From Glandiceps talaboti (lineage: Eukaryota > Hemichordata > Enteropneusta > Spengelidae), in contig NC_135555.1 of NCBI RefSeq assembly GCF_964340395.1, positions 5,902,501 to 5,966,500 of the forward strand: 64,000 nucleotides of DNA, written 5' to 3'. The notes under the pieces were generated by a model. That model was given only the letters and a program-made list of their open reading frames with translations. It had not been told where the DNA came from and searched no databases. Shown here piece by piece: positions 40,377-51,606 of this stretch. The stretch's first letter is position 1. Each line of letters begins with the position of its first letter. Both the position numbers and the translations under genes were made by a program.

Positions 40377-41195
40377 ATGTAACTCAGTTGTCGTCTGCTT
40401 TTATTGTCTTTCAGAGATTGTGTCAGATTTTTACGTCTGAAATACTCAATTTTAGGAAAGCATATCCTCCCTAAGTTAAACTTTCTCTGGTGCACAATAG
40501 GTCTGCTATCACGCAGTTATTCATTGAAACCGTGATATGGTACCATTAATATTCACCTTTAATCAAATGTTTGGAAAATTTACTTTAAGATGGTACGCCT
40601 ATATCTATATATTTTTTAATACAAAGTTAGGGGGTTGTATTACCACTAAATTTGAGTATACACCAGTATTTTTGCTGAGGGATTAAACCTCAGTCACATA
40701 GGGATGCAGGTGCCTTTAAAGCTAGAAGTGGTATCACAAATACGTGTACCACAATCGTTATTAACATTTGTGTGGTTTCTATTTTTAAAATGACTATATT
40801 TGGACTTTCCGGTGAATTGATCTATTGAGTACAAATCTTATTGATGCATGATAAGCATATGCTGTGTCTGATATGATGAAAAATATCAACTTTTGAATAC
40901 AAAATGGACATTTTTTCACTAATAAAATAAATGATGCAAAGCAAAGCAGTATTCCAGCATGTAAGACTAGTTGTACAAAGACATACTGTTATTACTGGTA
41001 GTTGATGTATCGATAGATATACTGGTAGTCGGAACATTACAAGGGTTTTTACTATCGCCTTGATACTAATAAGTCAAGGTTGGAATTCTTCGGTTACTTA
41101 CAAGTTATTTTGAGAGATAACAACTGTTAGTGTGCCTTTTAGTATACACTACTGTAACTATTAAACACATACATAGACACACCCATATTCAAGCT

Positions 41196-41294
41196 GGCAT
41201 GCATGCATGCATACATACATACATACATACACACACACAGACAGACAGACAGACACGTGTGTGCACACACATACATACACACACAAATGTGTGT

Positions 41295-41344
<50 letters not shown>

Positions 41345-41352
41345 CACACATG
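41196..41352. repeat. Compound CATA/CAGA/CA/TG repeat
   Basis: CATA, CAGA and CA units followed by TG units; the CA and TG halves can fold on each other. Confidence 0.95.
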
Positions 41353-43596
41353 TACACTGACCCACTTGCCAACCAGCACGTGCATTAGTATATTCTTTCA
41401 ACGTTATATCAGTGTTACACTTTACTTTCCCCTCAAATATCTGTGCTCGCCCCGAGCTGCTCTTATTAATAAGTTTTCAAAATACTCCACTGTCAAAAAC
41501 TGCTGGTTGGTGTACGTGGTCTCATGGTTGTGTTGGATCAGTTTCAAAGACAAACATATAAACCACACAAGGGTTATACACTTCAGACAACAGAACACTG
41601 GAGTATTAGTTTGTCCTCTATACAACGTATAGATCTCTCCTATTGTGTTTGTATGCAATAGTACAAGTTAATTACAACGACTTAGATATATAATGGGGTG
41701 ATTAAGAACGACAGTGATTGAATAACACCGTAGTTTGAAGTCTGTGTGTCTTGATAGTGGTAGAACTATCAGCTTTGTTGTTACTGTGGAGTGGATGGAG
41801 GCGTGGGTTGGAGACAGGCCAAGATATCACTTATGGAGTATGGGTCAGCCATATCGCATCAACTCTGTGTAAATCTCTCACCTATAATGACTTTAATGGC
41901 TGACACACTACATTACATTGCTGTAAATCTAAGCACTGGGTTGACATAATACAATATGCCTAAAGGTGCCATTATTTGACAAAACAAAAACTAAATGTCT
42001 CCATAATTGTAAAAATAACACAGTCAGACAAGATCTGGCTACAGTTAAGGGGGCTAATGGGGACTCATTGCATGGGTACGTTCCTGTTAGGTATGTTCAA
42101 ATGACCCCCCTTCCTCTCCTGTACATTCCTAAAGTGGTTATCAGGCAAACTATGTACTCTGTATTTACTATCTTTGTAGTAAATCAATTATGTAATTATT
42201 TTGATATTAACTCGTTTCTGTTAGACGACTAGACACATATAACAATCAACAACACACATCTAGATACTTCAAACAGAAAATTACCCAACTGTAAATGCTA
42301 ACATTGAGTTGTTTTTCTTTTTTGTTATTGAATGGTCTAATTCTACTTCATAATAGAAGTGTTCTGTCACGAACCTCGACAAGGTCCATTGTACTAAACC
42401 GTCACAACTCAACACAGGTGGATGAATTATGAGAACTGGCCGCCACGTGTCTATATTCATGGCTACAATGTAACGAAGTTCGGGGTGAAGGGTCATAAAC
42501 TAGAATTTAAGTCTTGTTATAAATCTACACAAACATTGAAACAAGCTGATACTTTCTAAAGTGATAAAGATTTTATTTTTGTCACAGCCATATTCTTGAT
42601 GATGAAGGAAGAAGAAAGTATGAAACCATTCTTGCCCCCAAAACGTGAAAGCTTTTAAAGAAATTATGCCCCTATACATCATCTGCTTCGGGCTACATGA
42701 GACATATAAAATGGGTTAGTACTGGAGTTTACGATGCTTACACGTTCTTTACTTTATGCAGGTCTTTCATCATTGAGTATGTAACCTTCCGAATAAAACG
42801 ACGCCAAGACAAGTAACGAAGCAGAAACCGACACCAGTAAGTGTCAAGGTCAAAGCCATAATTGTCGTATGAGAATTTGAGCAGAATATACTCGATTTGA
42901 TAGTATCGTGCTTAGACCAAAAGATTTTGATAGTACGTGGATGTACCACTGTTACCAGTAATAATTTCAGTAATGCATCCATGGATAGGATGTCGGTACC
43001 ACTGAATCAACAGGTGGTTACATGAAAAAGATTTACACTCTGAACCCCGACTTGTTATTCATTTTATTACTTGACAAATATTAAAACATGGTCATTATTT
43101 ACATGTCCTGTGCACTTTTGACTTGTGTTTGAAAAGTACAGCCGCTCTTTCTGTCAAGTGGACTGTATTTATGGGAAGGCGCACTGGGAAGAAGGCGCGA
43201 CGTTTCGATATTAGGACGCCCTCACCGTTGGTGTGATGCATACCTTTGTTTCTATTTGTAGTTTCACTGACCCTCTTCCCTTGTCGCTCAATATCAGTTT
43301 TATACGCCAGATATGAATTCGTCATCGACTTGCTCTAAGAGAGACGAAGAGCGTGACCAACAACACACCATGAAAACACGTATCTGATACGGCAATAGAT
43401 TTTCACTCAGTTTTTTTTACCGAAAACGGATCGCCATTTTAAAAAAACTAATTAGAATGCAAAGAAAAAAACTACGAGTTATCGGAAACGCACAATATTT
43501 TAATTGGCCCAATTATAAAACTATCTTTTTTGTATTTTCTAGTAGGTGTTAAACGAGTCGTTAGTATTTAGCCCTGTATTTTTACCTGTAACACCT

Positions 43597-43716
43597 GCCT
43601 ACGGCCATACTACGTAGAATACACCGGTTCTCGTCCGATCACCGAAATTAAGCTGCGTCGGGCGTGGCTAGTACTTGGATGGGAGACCGCCTGGGAATAC
43701 CACGTGCCGTAGGCTT
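43597..43716 (+). rRNA. 5S ribosomal RNA gene
   Basis: Exactly 120 bases. The ends GCCTACGGC and GCCGTAGGC pair perfectly as helix I. Helix II (ACGTAG with CTGCGT, one G-U wobble) and the helix V stem (CGTGG with CCACG) also form. The internal RNA polymerase III promoter is present: an A-box region AAGCTGCGTCGGGC and a C-box region TTGGATGGGAGACC. One A replaces the usual G in the GAAGTTAAGC segment. A six-T terminator follows. The sequence fits metazoan 5S, and the ACCGGTTCTCGTCCGATCACC stretch is invertebrate-like. It is a single copy within the window, so it is a dispersed gene or the head of a 5S-derived SINE. Confidence 0.95.
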
Positions 43717-43720
43717 TTTT
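43715..43720 (+). terminator. RNA polymerase III terminator of the 5S gene
   Basis: Run of six T directly after the 3' end of the 5S helix I. Confidence 0.85.
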
Positions 43721-43758
43721 ATTTCTTGAATTTTCTTCTATATTTCATAGTATTTATC

Positions 43759-43799
<41 letters not shown>

Positions 43800-43846
43800 C
43801 GACGACGACGACGACGACGACGACAACAACAACAACAACAACAACA
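43759..43846. repeat. (CAA)n(CGA)n(CAA)n trinucleotide repeat
   Basis: A block of GAC/CGA units sits inside a CAA repeat, 40 bases after the 5S terminator. Could be the simple-repeat tail of a 5S-derived SINE. Confidence 0.93.
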
Positions 43847-44521
43847 GTCAAACGAATACAAGGTTAAATGCCTAGAAATTCATCGATTGTTTTTTTTGTC
43901 GATGGCACTCGTCAAGAGGTACAACCCCGAGCAGTTCACGACATTAATTGACTTAACGATGGTATGTGTCACAGCAGGTTCATTGAATCTGCAATAAAAA
44001 AATCCCATTATTATTCCTTTTCTACCATCATTGAGTTTTACCTGAAACCACTGTTCACTGTCCAACATATGAGAAATGGCATGGCATTTGTAATTCCGAT
44101 CAGTAAAGGGTAAACGTTGTTTCGACTACATCGTATATCATTATAATGCATTATCATTACATCTATTATAGTTTTTCTAGTGGTTTTTTTTTTTCAAAAT
44201 GATACTAAATAAAGTGCATTAGTGAGATGACTATTCTCTGCAAGCAGAATATCACGGCATAGCATTGCACAAACTGAACACAGAAATGTGCAAATATTCT
44301 TGTAATCTTTGAAATACTTCGTAGGTGTCTTCGTTATCATAGAAACAATCTTAGCTTGATAAATGCACACTTATTCAAAATAAATGATTACAAAGTAGTG
44401 TTCCAAAATTTTATTTGATATATGCTTTTCACGATTACACAATTTTCGCAGGAATATAAATGTTGTCTTCGGACATCAAAATATGAATCTAATGAATCAT
44501 ATACATATTTATCTGAAGGTA

Positions 44522-44927
44522 ATATGGAGTCATGAATATTCAGTGTTCATCTAATACATATGTATGGAGTCATGAATATCCAGTGTTCACCTAATACATA
44601 TGTATGGAGTCATGAATATTCAGTGTTCACCTAATACATATGTATGGAGTCATGAATATTCAGTGTTCAACTAATACATATATATGGAGTCATGAATATT
44701 CAGTGTTTATCTAATATATATGTATGGAGTCGTGAATATTCAGTGTTCATCTGATACATATACATGGGTCATTAGGTGTTCATCTAATACATATGTATGG
44801 AGTCATGGATATTCAGTGTTCATCTAATACATACGTACGGGGTTATGAGTATTCAGTGTTCATCTAATACATATGTATGGAGTCATGAATATTCAGTGTT
44901 CATCTGATATATATGCATGGATTGTGC
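44522..44927. repeat. 40-bp minisatellite, about ten copies
   Basis: Unit begins TATGGAGTCATGAATATTCA and ends ATCTAATACATATG; one shortened copy near 44762. Intergenic. Confidence 0.95.
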
Positions 44928-45358
44928 AATTGTACAAAATTTGTGCAATGTGAAATTATGAAATTACTCTCCAGATCCCAAAGTTTATGAAAATACTAGT
45001 ACCTTTAATTCCTGGAGTGGCAGTCCGCTTTATATTCAGATAAATATCAACATGACATGTACTCATATATATACATATAACAACACTATTCTAAACAGAT
45101 ATATCTTGATTGAAAATAACTTTGGTACTATTAATACTATAGTATATTTCACTTCATTTATAATATTTAAAATAGCCAAGTTTCACAGCTCAACATGTTT
45201 GTTTTGGTGGAAACATTTGCAATGTATTGAGTATAGTGTTATCTTTGTACTGTTCAAGTGATTGTTATAACTCCTTGGTGAAGTAAGTTTGTTGTATCTC
45301 CCCTCCACTGTCTATGGTTGTATATAGAAAAGACTGTTTGTATTCTTGCCTGGCTATC

Positions 45359-45765
45359 ACTAGCCTTCATTATACACTCATAATTGATTTGGGCTATACA
45401 ACTCTTGCCAAGAATAACACTTGTATTAAAACCTAATATTAGATTATGATTTCAAATAGCAAAAACTCAGACCCCCGATCAGATACGTCTCAGTTCATCA
45501 TGAAATCAATCCCATTGAGATTTGTTTTTACCATTAAATAGAGTAAGTGTGTTTACACCACACACCTTATTGATTCTGATCATGCAGTGATGCTAATGGT
45601 GTCATCTAATGAGACAGCGGGGCAGATTTAAAACCCACAACGAATTTGCAGCTGTTTACTGGTTAATGTTTCATTGTACAGTGAAATGTTGAAAGCATTA
45701 CTCTCGGCAAGAGTTGTGGGTAATAGCCCAAATCAACTTCATGCATAGAATCTAGGCTAGGTCAT
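45359..45765. mobile_element. Foldback element, about 400 bp
   Basis: Imperfect inverted arms at 45359-45420 and 45690-45765, sharing GATTTGGGCTAT, CAACTCTTGCC and outer CTAGCCT. No coding capacity and no clear target-site duplication. Confidence 0.65.
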
Positions 45766-46218
45766 GACAGATTTTGAGTAAAAATCAGTATTAAACTATT
45801 GCTTTTCAGAGTTGTTGCCATTGTTTTATATATTTGCTATATAGACAACTACATTGTTTATTATCAGTTATTATTACAAAATTCCAACATTTATCACATA
45901 TTTTTTAATGACTTGAAGACTTAGGAACAATACATACATAAAGCAAGACCTATTTAACTTTAAGCAATAAATACAATACTTATACAGTGCAATGTATAGT
46001 GTATTGGTTGGCAAACTTAAACTTACAATACACACATACATGAATCATAACTTTACACATAGAAATACAAAAAATATATCCCATAACAGGATTTGATATT
46101 CCAGTCCAATATTCTTAGGTTGGTTTACAGACTGATTCTTACCTATAGCTATAAAGTATTGTATGAAAGTTGTTATAGTAAATATGACTGGTGTCCTGTG
46201 AACGAGTAGCATATGAAA

Positions 46219-46280
46219 CAGCGCCCTCTGTGGTATACATGTTGTCGCGCTAGAAATAAAACAGCGACCTCAGTGGCAGG
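46219..46280 (+). promoter_or_regulatory. Two CTCF-like sequences
   Basis: CAGCGCCCTCTGTGG at 46219 and CAGCGACCTCAGTGGCAGG at 46262, both close to the animal CTCF consensus, in the same orientation. Between the 3' ends of ESRP and the CPBP-family gene. Motif match only. Confidence 0.3.
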
Positions 46281-46481
46281 TGTTGTAAAGTTAAGATTAC
46301 AACAGACAGGTTGTCAATTTGGAATATAAACTACGCCCTATATATTTAGTTTGGAATGGAATTGGTTAGAATACCTTGATCCAATCAATAAAAAAACCAT
46401 GAAATAACATGAAAGCAGAAACAGAGCTTCACATAAACAAGAGTTCTATGATAAGATATTTGTTAAATATACTGCAAGAAA

Positions 46482-46487
46482 TTTATT
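46482..46487 (-). terminator. Candidate polyadenylation signal of the CPBP-family gene
   Basis: AATAAA on the minus strand, 145 bases after the stop codon. Confidence 0.45.
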
Positions 46488-46631
46488 GAGCGATAGATTT
46501 GATTTTTTCAGGATGATGACTACAGAAAAAAATTGACATACAAAAAAATTTGAGCTGATGGGAAAAATAGATTTATCTATTAAAAAGCCATCTTCAGCTG
46601 AGTCACTGCTGTGGTAATCTCAATACGTACA

Positions 46632-46798
46632 CTATACTGTAACACTAAGTAAACCAACAGGTGGTGCCGTCACTAGATCCCAATACACCAGGAAAGCCAC
46701 AGGAATTCCTATGACACAGCCTGCTAAACCTCTCCCATTTATTTTCCATTGACGACCAGTCACAAATCCTGGCTCCTGAGTGTAAATATTTCCAAGAA
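46632..46798 (-). CDS. CPBP-family gene coding exon 4 (C-terminus, stop)
   Basis: Residues 232-286 and TAG. After [11 protein letters not shown] comes a last hydrophobic helix ([16 protein letters not shown]), as in bacterial CPBP proteins. The acceptor is TTTTTTCAG. Confidence 0.78.
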
Positions 46799-47409
46799 CT
46801 GAAAAAATAAAGTAATTTTTATCTATTATTTAAATAGTAATTATAAACATATTGTAGTGTTTTCAATTTTTTGCTCTTTTGAAATTATATCAAACTATTA
46901 CGACTAGACAATGTCTATGGAAATGAATCATATCAGGCATAGTAAGCTAAATCAATGGACCCCATATAATGCTATGTATTTTATATGCAGTGAGAGTTGT
47001 GCACACACTACTTGGGGGAGGGTTGTCACCTAATCATTTTGTAAAACTGTGCCTGTGTCTTTCTAGACTGTACGATATATTCTGTTGTTCAGTCCATGGA
47101 GGTAGGAAGGACGTGATACCATGGACCTCCATGTTCAGCTCAATCAGGCTTCTAAACCATAACGTAAGTGGTGGCTGATAGTGTAGCATGAATGCCATAT
47201 CTTACAGAATAGAGTCTTTGTTCTACAAACTCGCTCGCAATTAAAGAGGTCAATATGTCTTTCCAACATTTAATAATGAAATGTTATTTCAAATGTAATT
47301 AAAGATAAAACAAACCAACCAACTAAATAATTACATTAGCGATGTCACCTCATGTAATGCATCGTGGAACAGGAAAACTAACTGACCAATCAACCAGCCA
47401 CAGAACCAA

Positions 47410-47468
<59 letters not shown>

Positions 47469-50400
47469 GAATCATCAGTCAATCAATCAATCAATCATCA
47501 AACAACCTATCAAAAAACCAACCAACCAACCAACCAACAAAACAACCTACCAACCAACCAATCAATCAATCAACCAACCAACCAACCAACCAACCAACCA
47601 ACCAACCAACCAACCAACCAACCAACCAACCAACCAACCAACCAACCAACCAACCAACCAACCAACCAATCAATAAACCTACAACTCAACCAAAAAAACC
47701 AAATCAATTAATTAACCATCTGTTTCATAATTTCACAATTCTTTTGCCATAAAAATGCCAAAATTAAATGTATAATGTAAAGTAGCCATAAAAAACACAT
47801 CTAAGAAATGGACAATATCTTATAAATACAATAGGAACATTAATAATAATGAACATCACATTGTAATGTTATGTTTTTTAAAAAAAATCAAATATTGACA
47901 ATAGAGAAGGTGGTAATGATATACAGTACTAACCAGGTAAGTTAATACTTAAAGTAATTATTCAACAAGTCATGTGGGGTGATGGTTCCTAAAATTAGAA
48001 CCTGCACTATTCACAGTGAATTGCTAAGGCTTTTACTTACACAATCAGTTTCAATGTGGGAACAGACAAACACAATTAGTATTTAAATTCTGAGGACCTT
48101 GAGATGATGTGTAAGTGACAATAGGGCTGGTAATTATAATAGTTGTTTTCTTTCAGTTAAATCATAGACCCTACTGGAAACATGTAGGGTGGTCTAGGGT
48201 TAAATTGACTGTTTTCTGTGTCTACTCAATCTCACAAGTTTTGCTTTTTAATGGTATATTCATGTGAAATTATTTTAGACGTTCCATAATATTTCACTTA
48301 AAAAATAAAATCTTACAATTATGCAAGTAATTCAATGTTTGCATCAGCAGTTTAGTTATTATTCTAAAAATAACCCTTTCCCTATTGCATATTGTTTTCT
48401 TTCACCCATATCAAATTAAACCCATGGGAATTAATACTATACTGTTTACTTAATACAATAAGTTACCGATGTACATGCTAGCATTTAAAGTGGGCATATG
48501 GATGAGGATTGAGTATTTATTTTGGATTTTTAATTTATAAAACAATTTTATCATGGCTTCCAACTTGAAAAATAACTGTGACACAACATATGCCAAGTCA
48601 TTTGTTTGTAACTCAAGATTAATATTAATAAATGAGTAAAAAAATTTGTTATTACACATATACGATAACAAATGTTTTTACACAGTTTTTGTCTTTTTCC
48701 AATGTATTAAAGTTACATAACTCACAAACACAGACTTTGTCAATGTTGTTTCACATTGATTTTTCCAGTAGGAAGCCATGATAAAATAGTTTTATAAATT
48801 AAAAATCCAACATAAATACCCAATCCTTATCCACATGGCCAATTCAAATAGTTTGCCAGATAGATTTTTTAAAATAACGTCAATACAAGTTTCCGTTCTT
48901 GTAATTATATGTCTATTTCTTTATATTTCAACATGTATTAATGATTTACATATGCATCAACCAAATTATAATAGTTAATTAATTAATTAATTAATTAATT
49001 AATTTATTTATTTTTTATTTATTTAGACAATACAGCTTAAACATATTTCTGTTGATGGTTTAGGAGTGGTTCACATTTCCTTGATCAACTCAATACTGTA
49101 ATATTATAAACCCCTTAGTTACCAATGGCAACACAATTTGTGTATTCAGGAACATGTATATCCATGTATACATGTACCTAAACTCACATCTTATGGACTA
49201 TAACTGAGAGTCTCATATGAATTGATTTCTTAATACAGTAGACTAATGTGGTGAAATGTATGAAAGCTGATGCACAAAATGACTTACCAGGGGGATCAAC
49301 TCTATTCCATGTGAAATGCACGAAGGCTGATGCACAAAATGACTTACCAGGGGGATCAACTCTATTCCATGTGAAATGCATGAAGGCTGATGCCCAAAAT
49401 GAATAGCCAGATCTAATAGCTATCCAACTATGTGGGTACGCAGCAAGAGATGTGGCCAAGAAATGTACAACTACTGTTTTTTTGGCTTCAGGAATACGAA
49501 GTCGTTTACACATCAGTATCATTATTGGTGTACGGAATAATCCCCATGTAATACCACTAATAAACAAATAAACAACAACATGAATATCTATCAGTAAACA
49601 AATAACAACATGAATATTTATCAGTAAACAAATAACAACATGAATATTTACAAGTAAACAAATAACAACATGAATATTTACAGGTAGACAAATTACAACA
49701 ATAGGAATATTTATCAGTAAACAAATACCATGAATATTTATCAGTAAAAAAATAACAACATGAATATTTACAAGTAAACAAATAACAACATGAATATTTA
49801 CAGGTAATCAAATTACAACAATAGGAATATTTATTAAATTAACAGATTAACTAATTTGAAGGAATCAACCAAATTTATCGAAATTATTTTTTTATCCAGA
49901 ATGATGAGCTGGATTTTTTAAATTTGCATATTTATGATGAATCATCTTTCAAAACCGACAGTGTGTCCACTTCCTCCTGTAGGGTACTACAAGGTACAGT
50001 GATGCAAAATGTCAAGCTCTGCTAACTGTTACATGGTTTGAACCATTTTATTTTTAATAGGCATAACTTTGACAGCACAGATTTGAGTATTTTACTCCAG
50101 CTATTTAGACACCCAGAGACGGTAGAGCAACACCATTGTAGTTAGCTTATTCATCAGTTAAAAACTCATTTACACACACACACACAACAGATTCATCGCG
50201 TGATTTGCAAATACTACACACAGTTCAGTCAAGTTGAGCTTGTTTTGTGATCCTATTCTGAGTAAGCACTCTGCCAGAATCATATTATGACATCTCACAT
50301 ATATTATGAAACCTGGCCACTTGCCAGCCATCATCCCATAAACATGGTGAATCATTTCACAAACAAACAAACAAACAGACTTCTCACCTGATCATCAATG

Positions 50401-51191
50401 CAATGGCTGGCTGATACTGAGTCATAAGATAGGGTAATAAAAAACATCTCAATCCAATCTCCTCTCCAGCTGCTCTGGCAAGCCCAACTAAGGCACTCTG
50501 ATGTCTGACAGAAGTAGGGTGGTGGCTATTGGCTATCTTTGCATTACCCTGTACCTCACCCCATCCAGTCATAATATCCCATGCTGCACAGAGACAAATC
50601 TCTAACAAGACTAAGGTAGCTGCAATAACACAGGCTGGCAGTATAGGATAGTCCTGTACATGAAAGGAACAAACATTGGCTTTTTATTCTTAGAGTCACA
50701 ATGTTCATGCATGTGTGACTTCAAAACATGTCATAAATTGTCCCACACAATAAAGAAGCTATACACACCGGAACATTCATCACTTATCAGAGATGCGGGC
50801 ACTAGTTCAGTTTACCACCAGTCTGGGACTATATATTGAAGTCACACATGTGTAAATATCATTACTTCACATATGTGGAGAAGACCTGAGGAAAGCTAGG
50901 AATTATCCAAGCATTTTGGTGACAGTAGTACATAGTTTTAATTCATACATGGATGAGTCTGCATCATGAGAATATGATGATGGTTATTCAACTTTACTTT
51001 GTTATTATGTCATTTTTTTATCATATCAATTTCTGATGAGAGCTTTAACAGTTGCTAAACATGTTTTAATATTAGCATTAATATACATTGTAAATATATA
51101 TAAAAAAAATATTTCAAAATAAAATACTATTCACCACCAAACAACATTGCACACTGTGCACCTTTAAAACACCATTTTCTGTGATTACAAA

Positions 51192-51289
<98 letters not shown>

Positions 51290-51522
51290 AAGTCAGTGGT
51301 AAGATATGTCCGTAGTACAGTGCTCGATACGTCTGCACGCAGAGCGGAGTATATGTTGAGGGTAGAAGAAAATCAAGTCGGGTTTTTCGTCTCTACAAGC
51401 CTGTTTCGTGAGTAAATCACTCGTCAGGAGATGTTGATGTACATCAACATCTCCTGACGAGTGATTTACTCACGAAACAGGCTTGTAGAGACGAAAAACC
51501 CGACTTGATTTTCTTCTACCCT

Positions 51523-51606
<84 letters not shown>

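Larger units (their letters stand above)
40377..46481. other. Intergenic region between convergent genes
   Basis: Contains the 5S gene, its CAA/CGA repeat, the 40-bp minisatellite, a foldback element and a CATA/TG repeat. No protein gene seen. Confidence 0.7.
51350..51531. repeat. Perfect 91-bp palindrome (no spacer) flanked by AT repeats
   Basis: Arms 51350-51440 and 51441-51531 are exact reverse complements meeting at GATGT|ACATC. Outside lie (AT)n tracts, 51195-51287 and 51527-51605, and a 62-bp unique stretch on the left. The arms carry hammerhead cores in opposite orientation. It fits two head-to-head ends of Penelope-like elements or a related retrozyme. It sits in intron 1 of the CPBP-family gene. 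Confidence 0.95.

Noticed and set aside
44522-44927. Regular direct repeats resembling a CRISPR array
   Set aside because: Units are contiguous with no unique spacers, and the DNA is an animal genome; it is a minisatellite.
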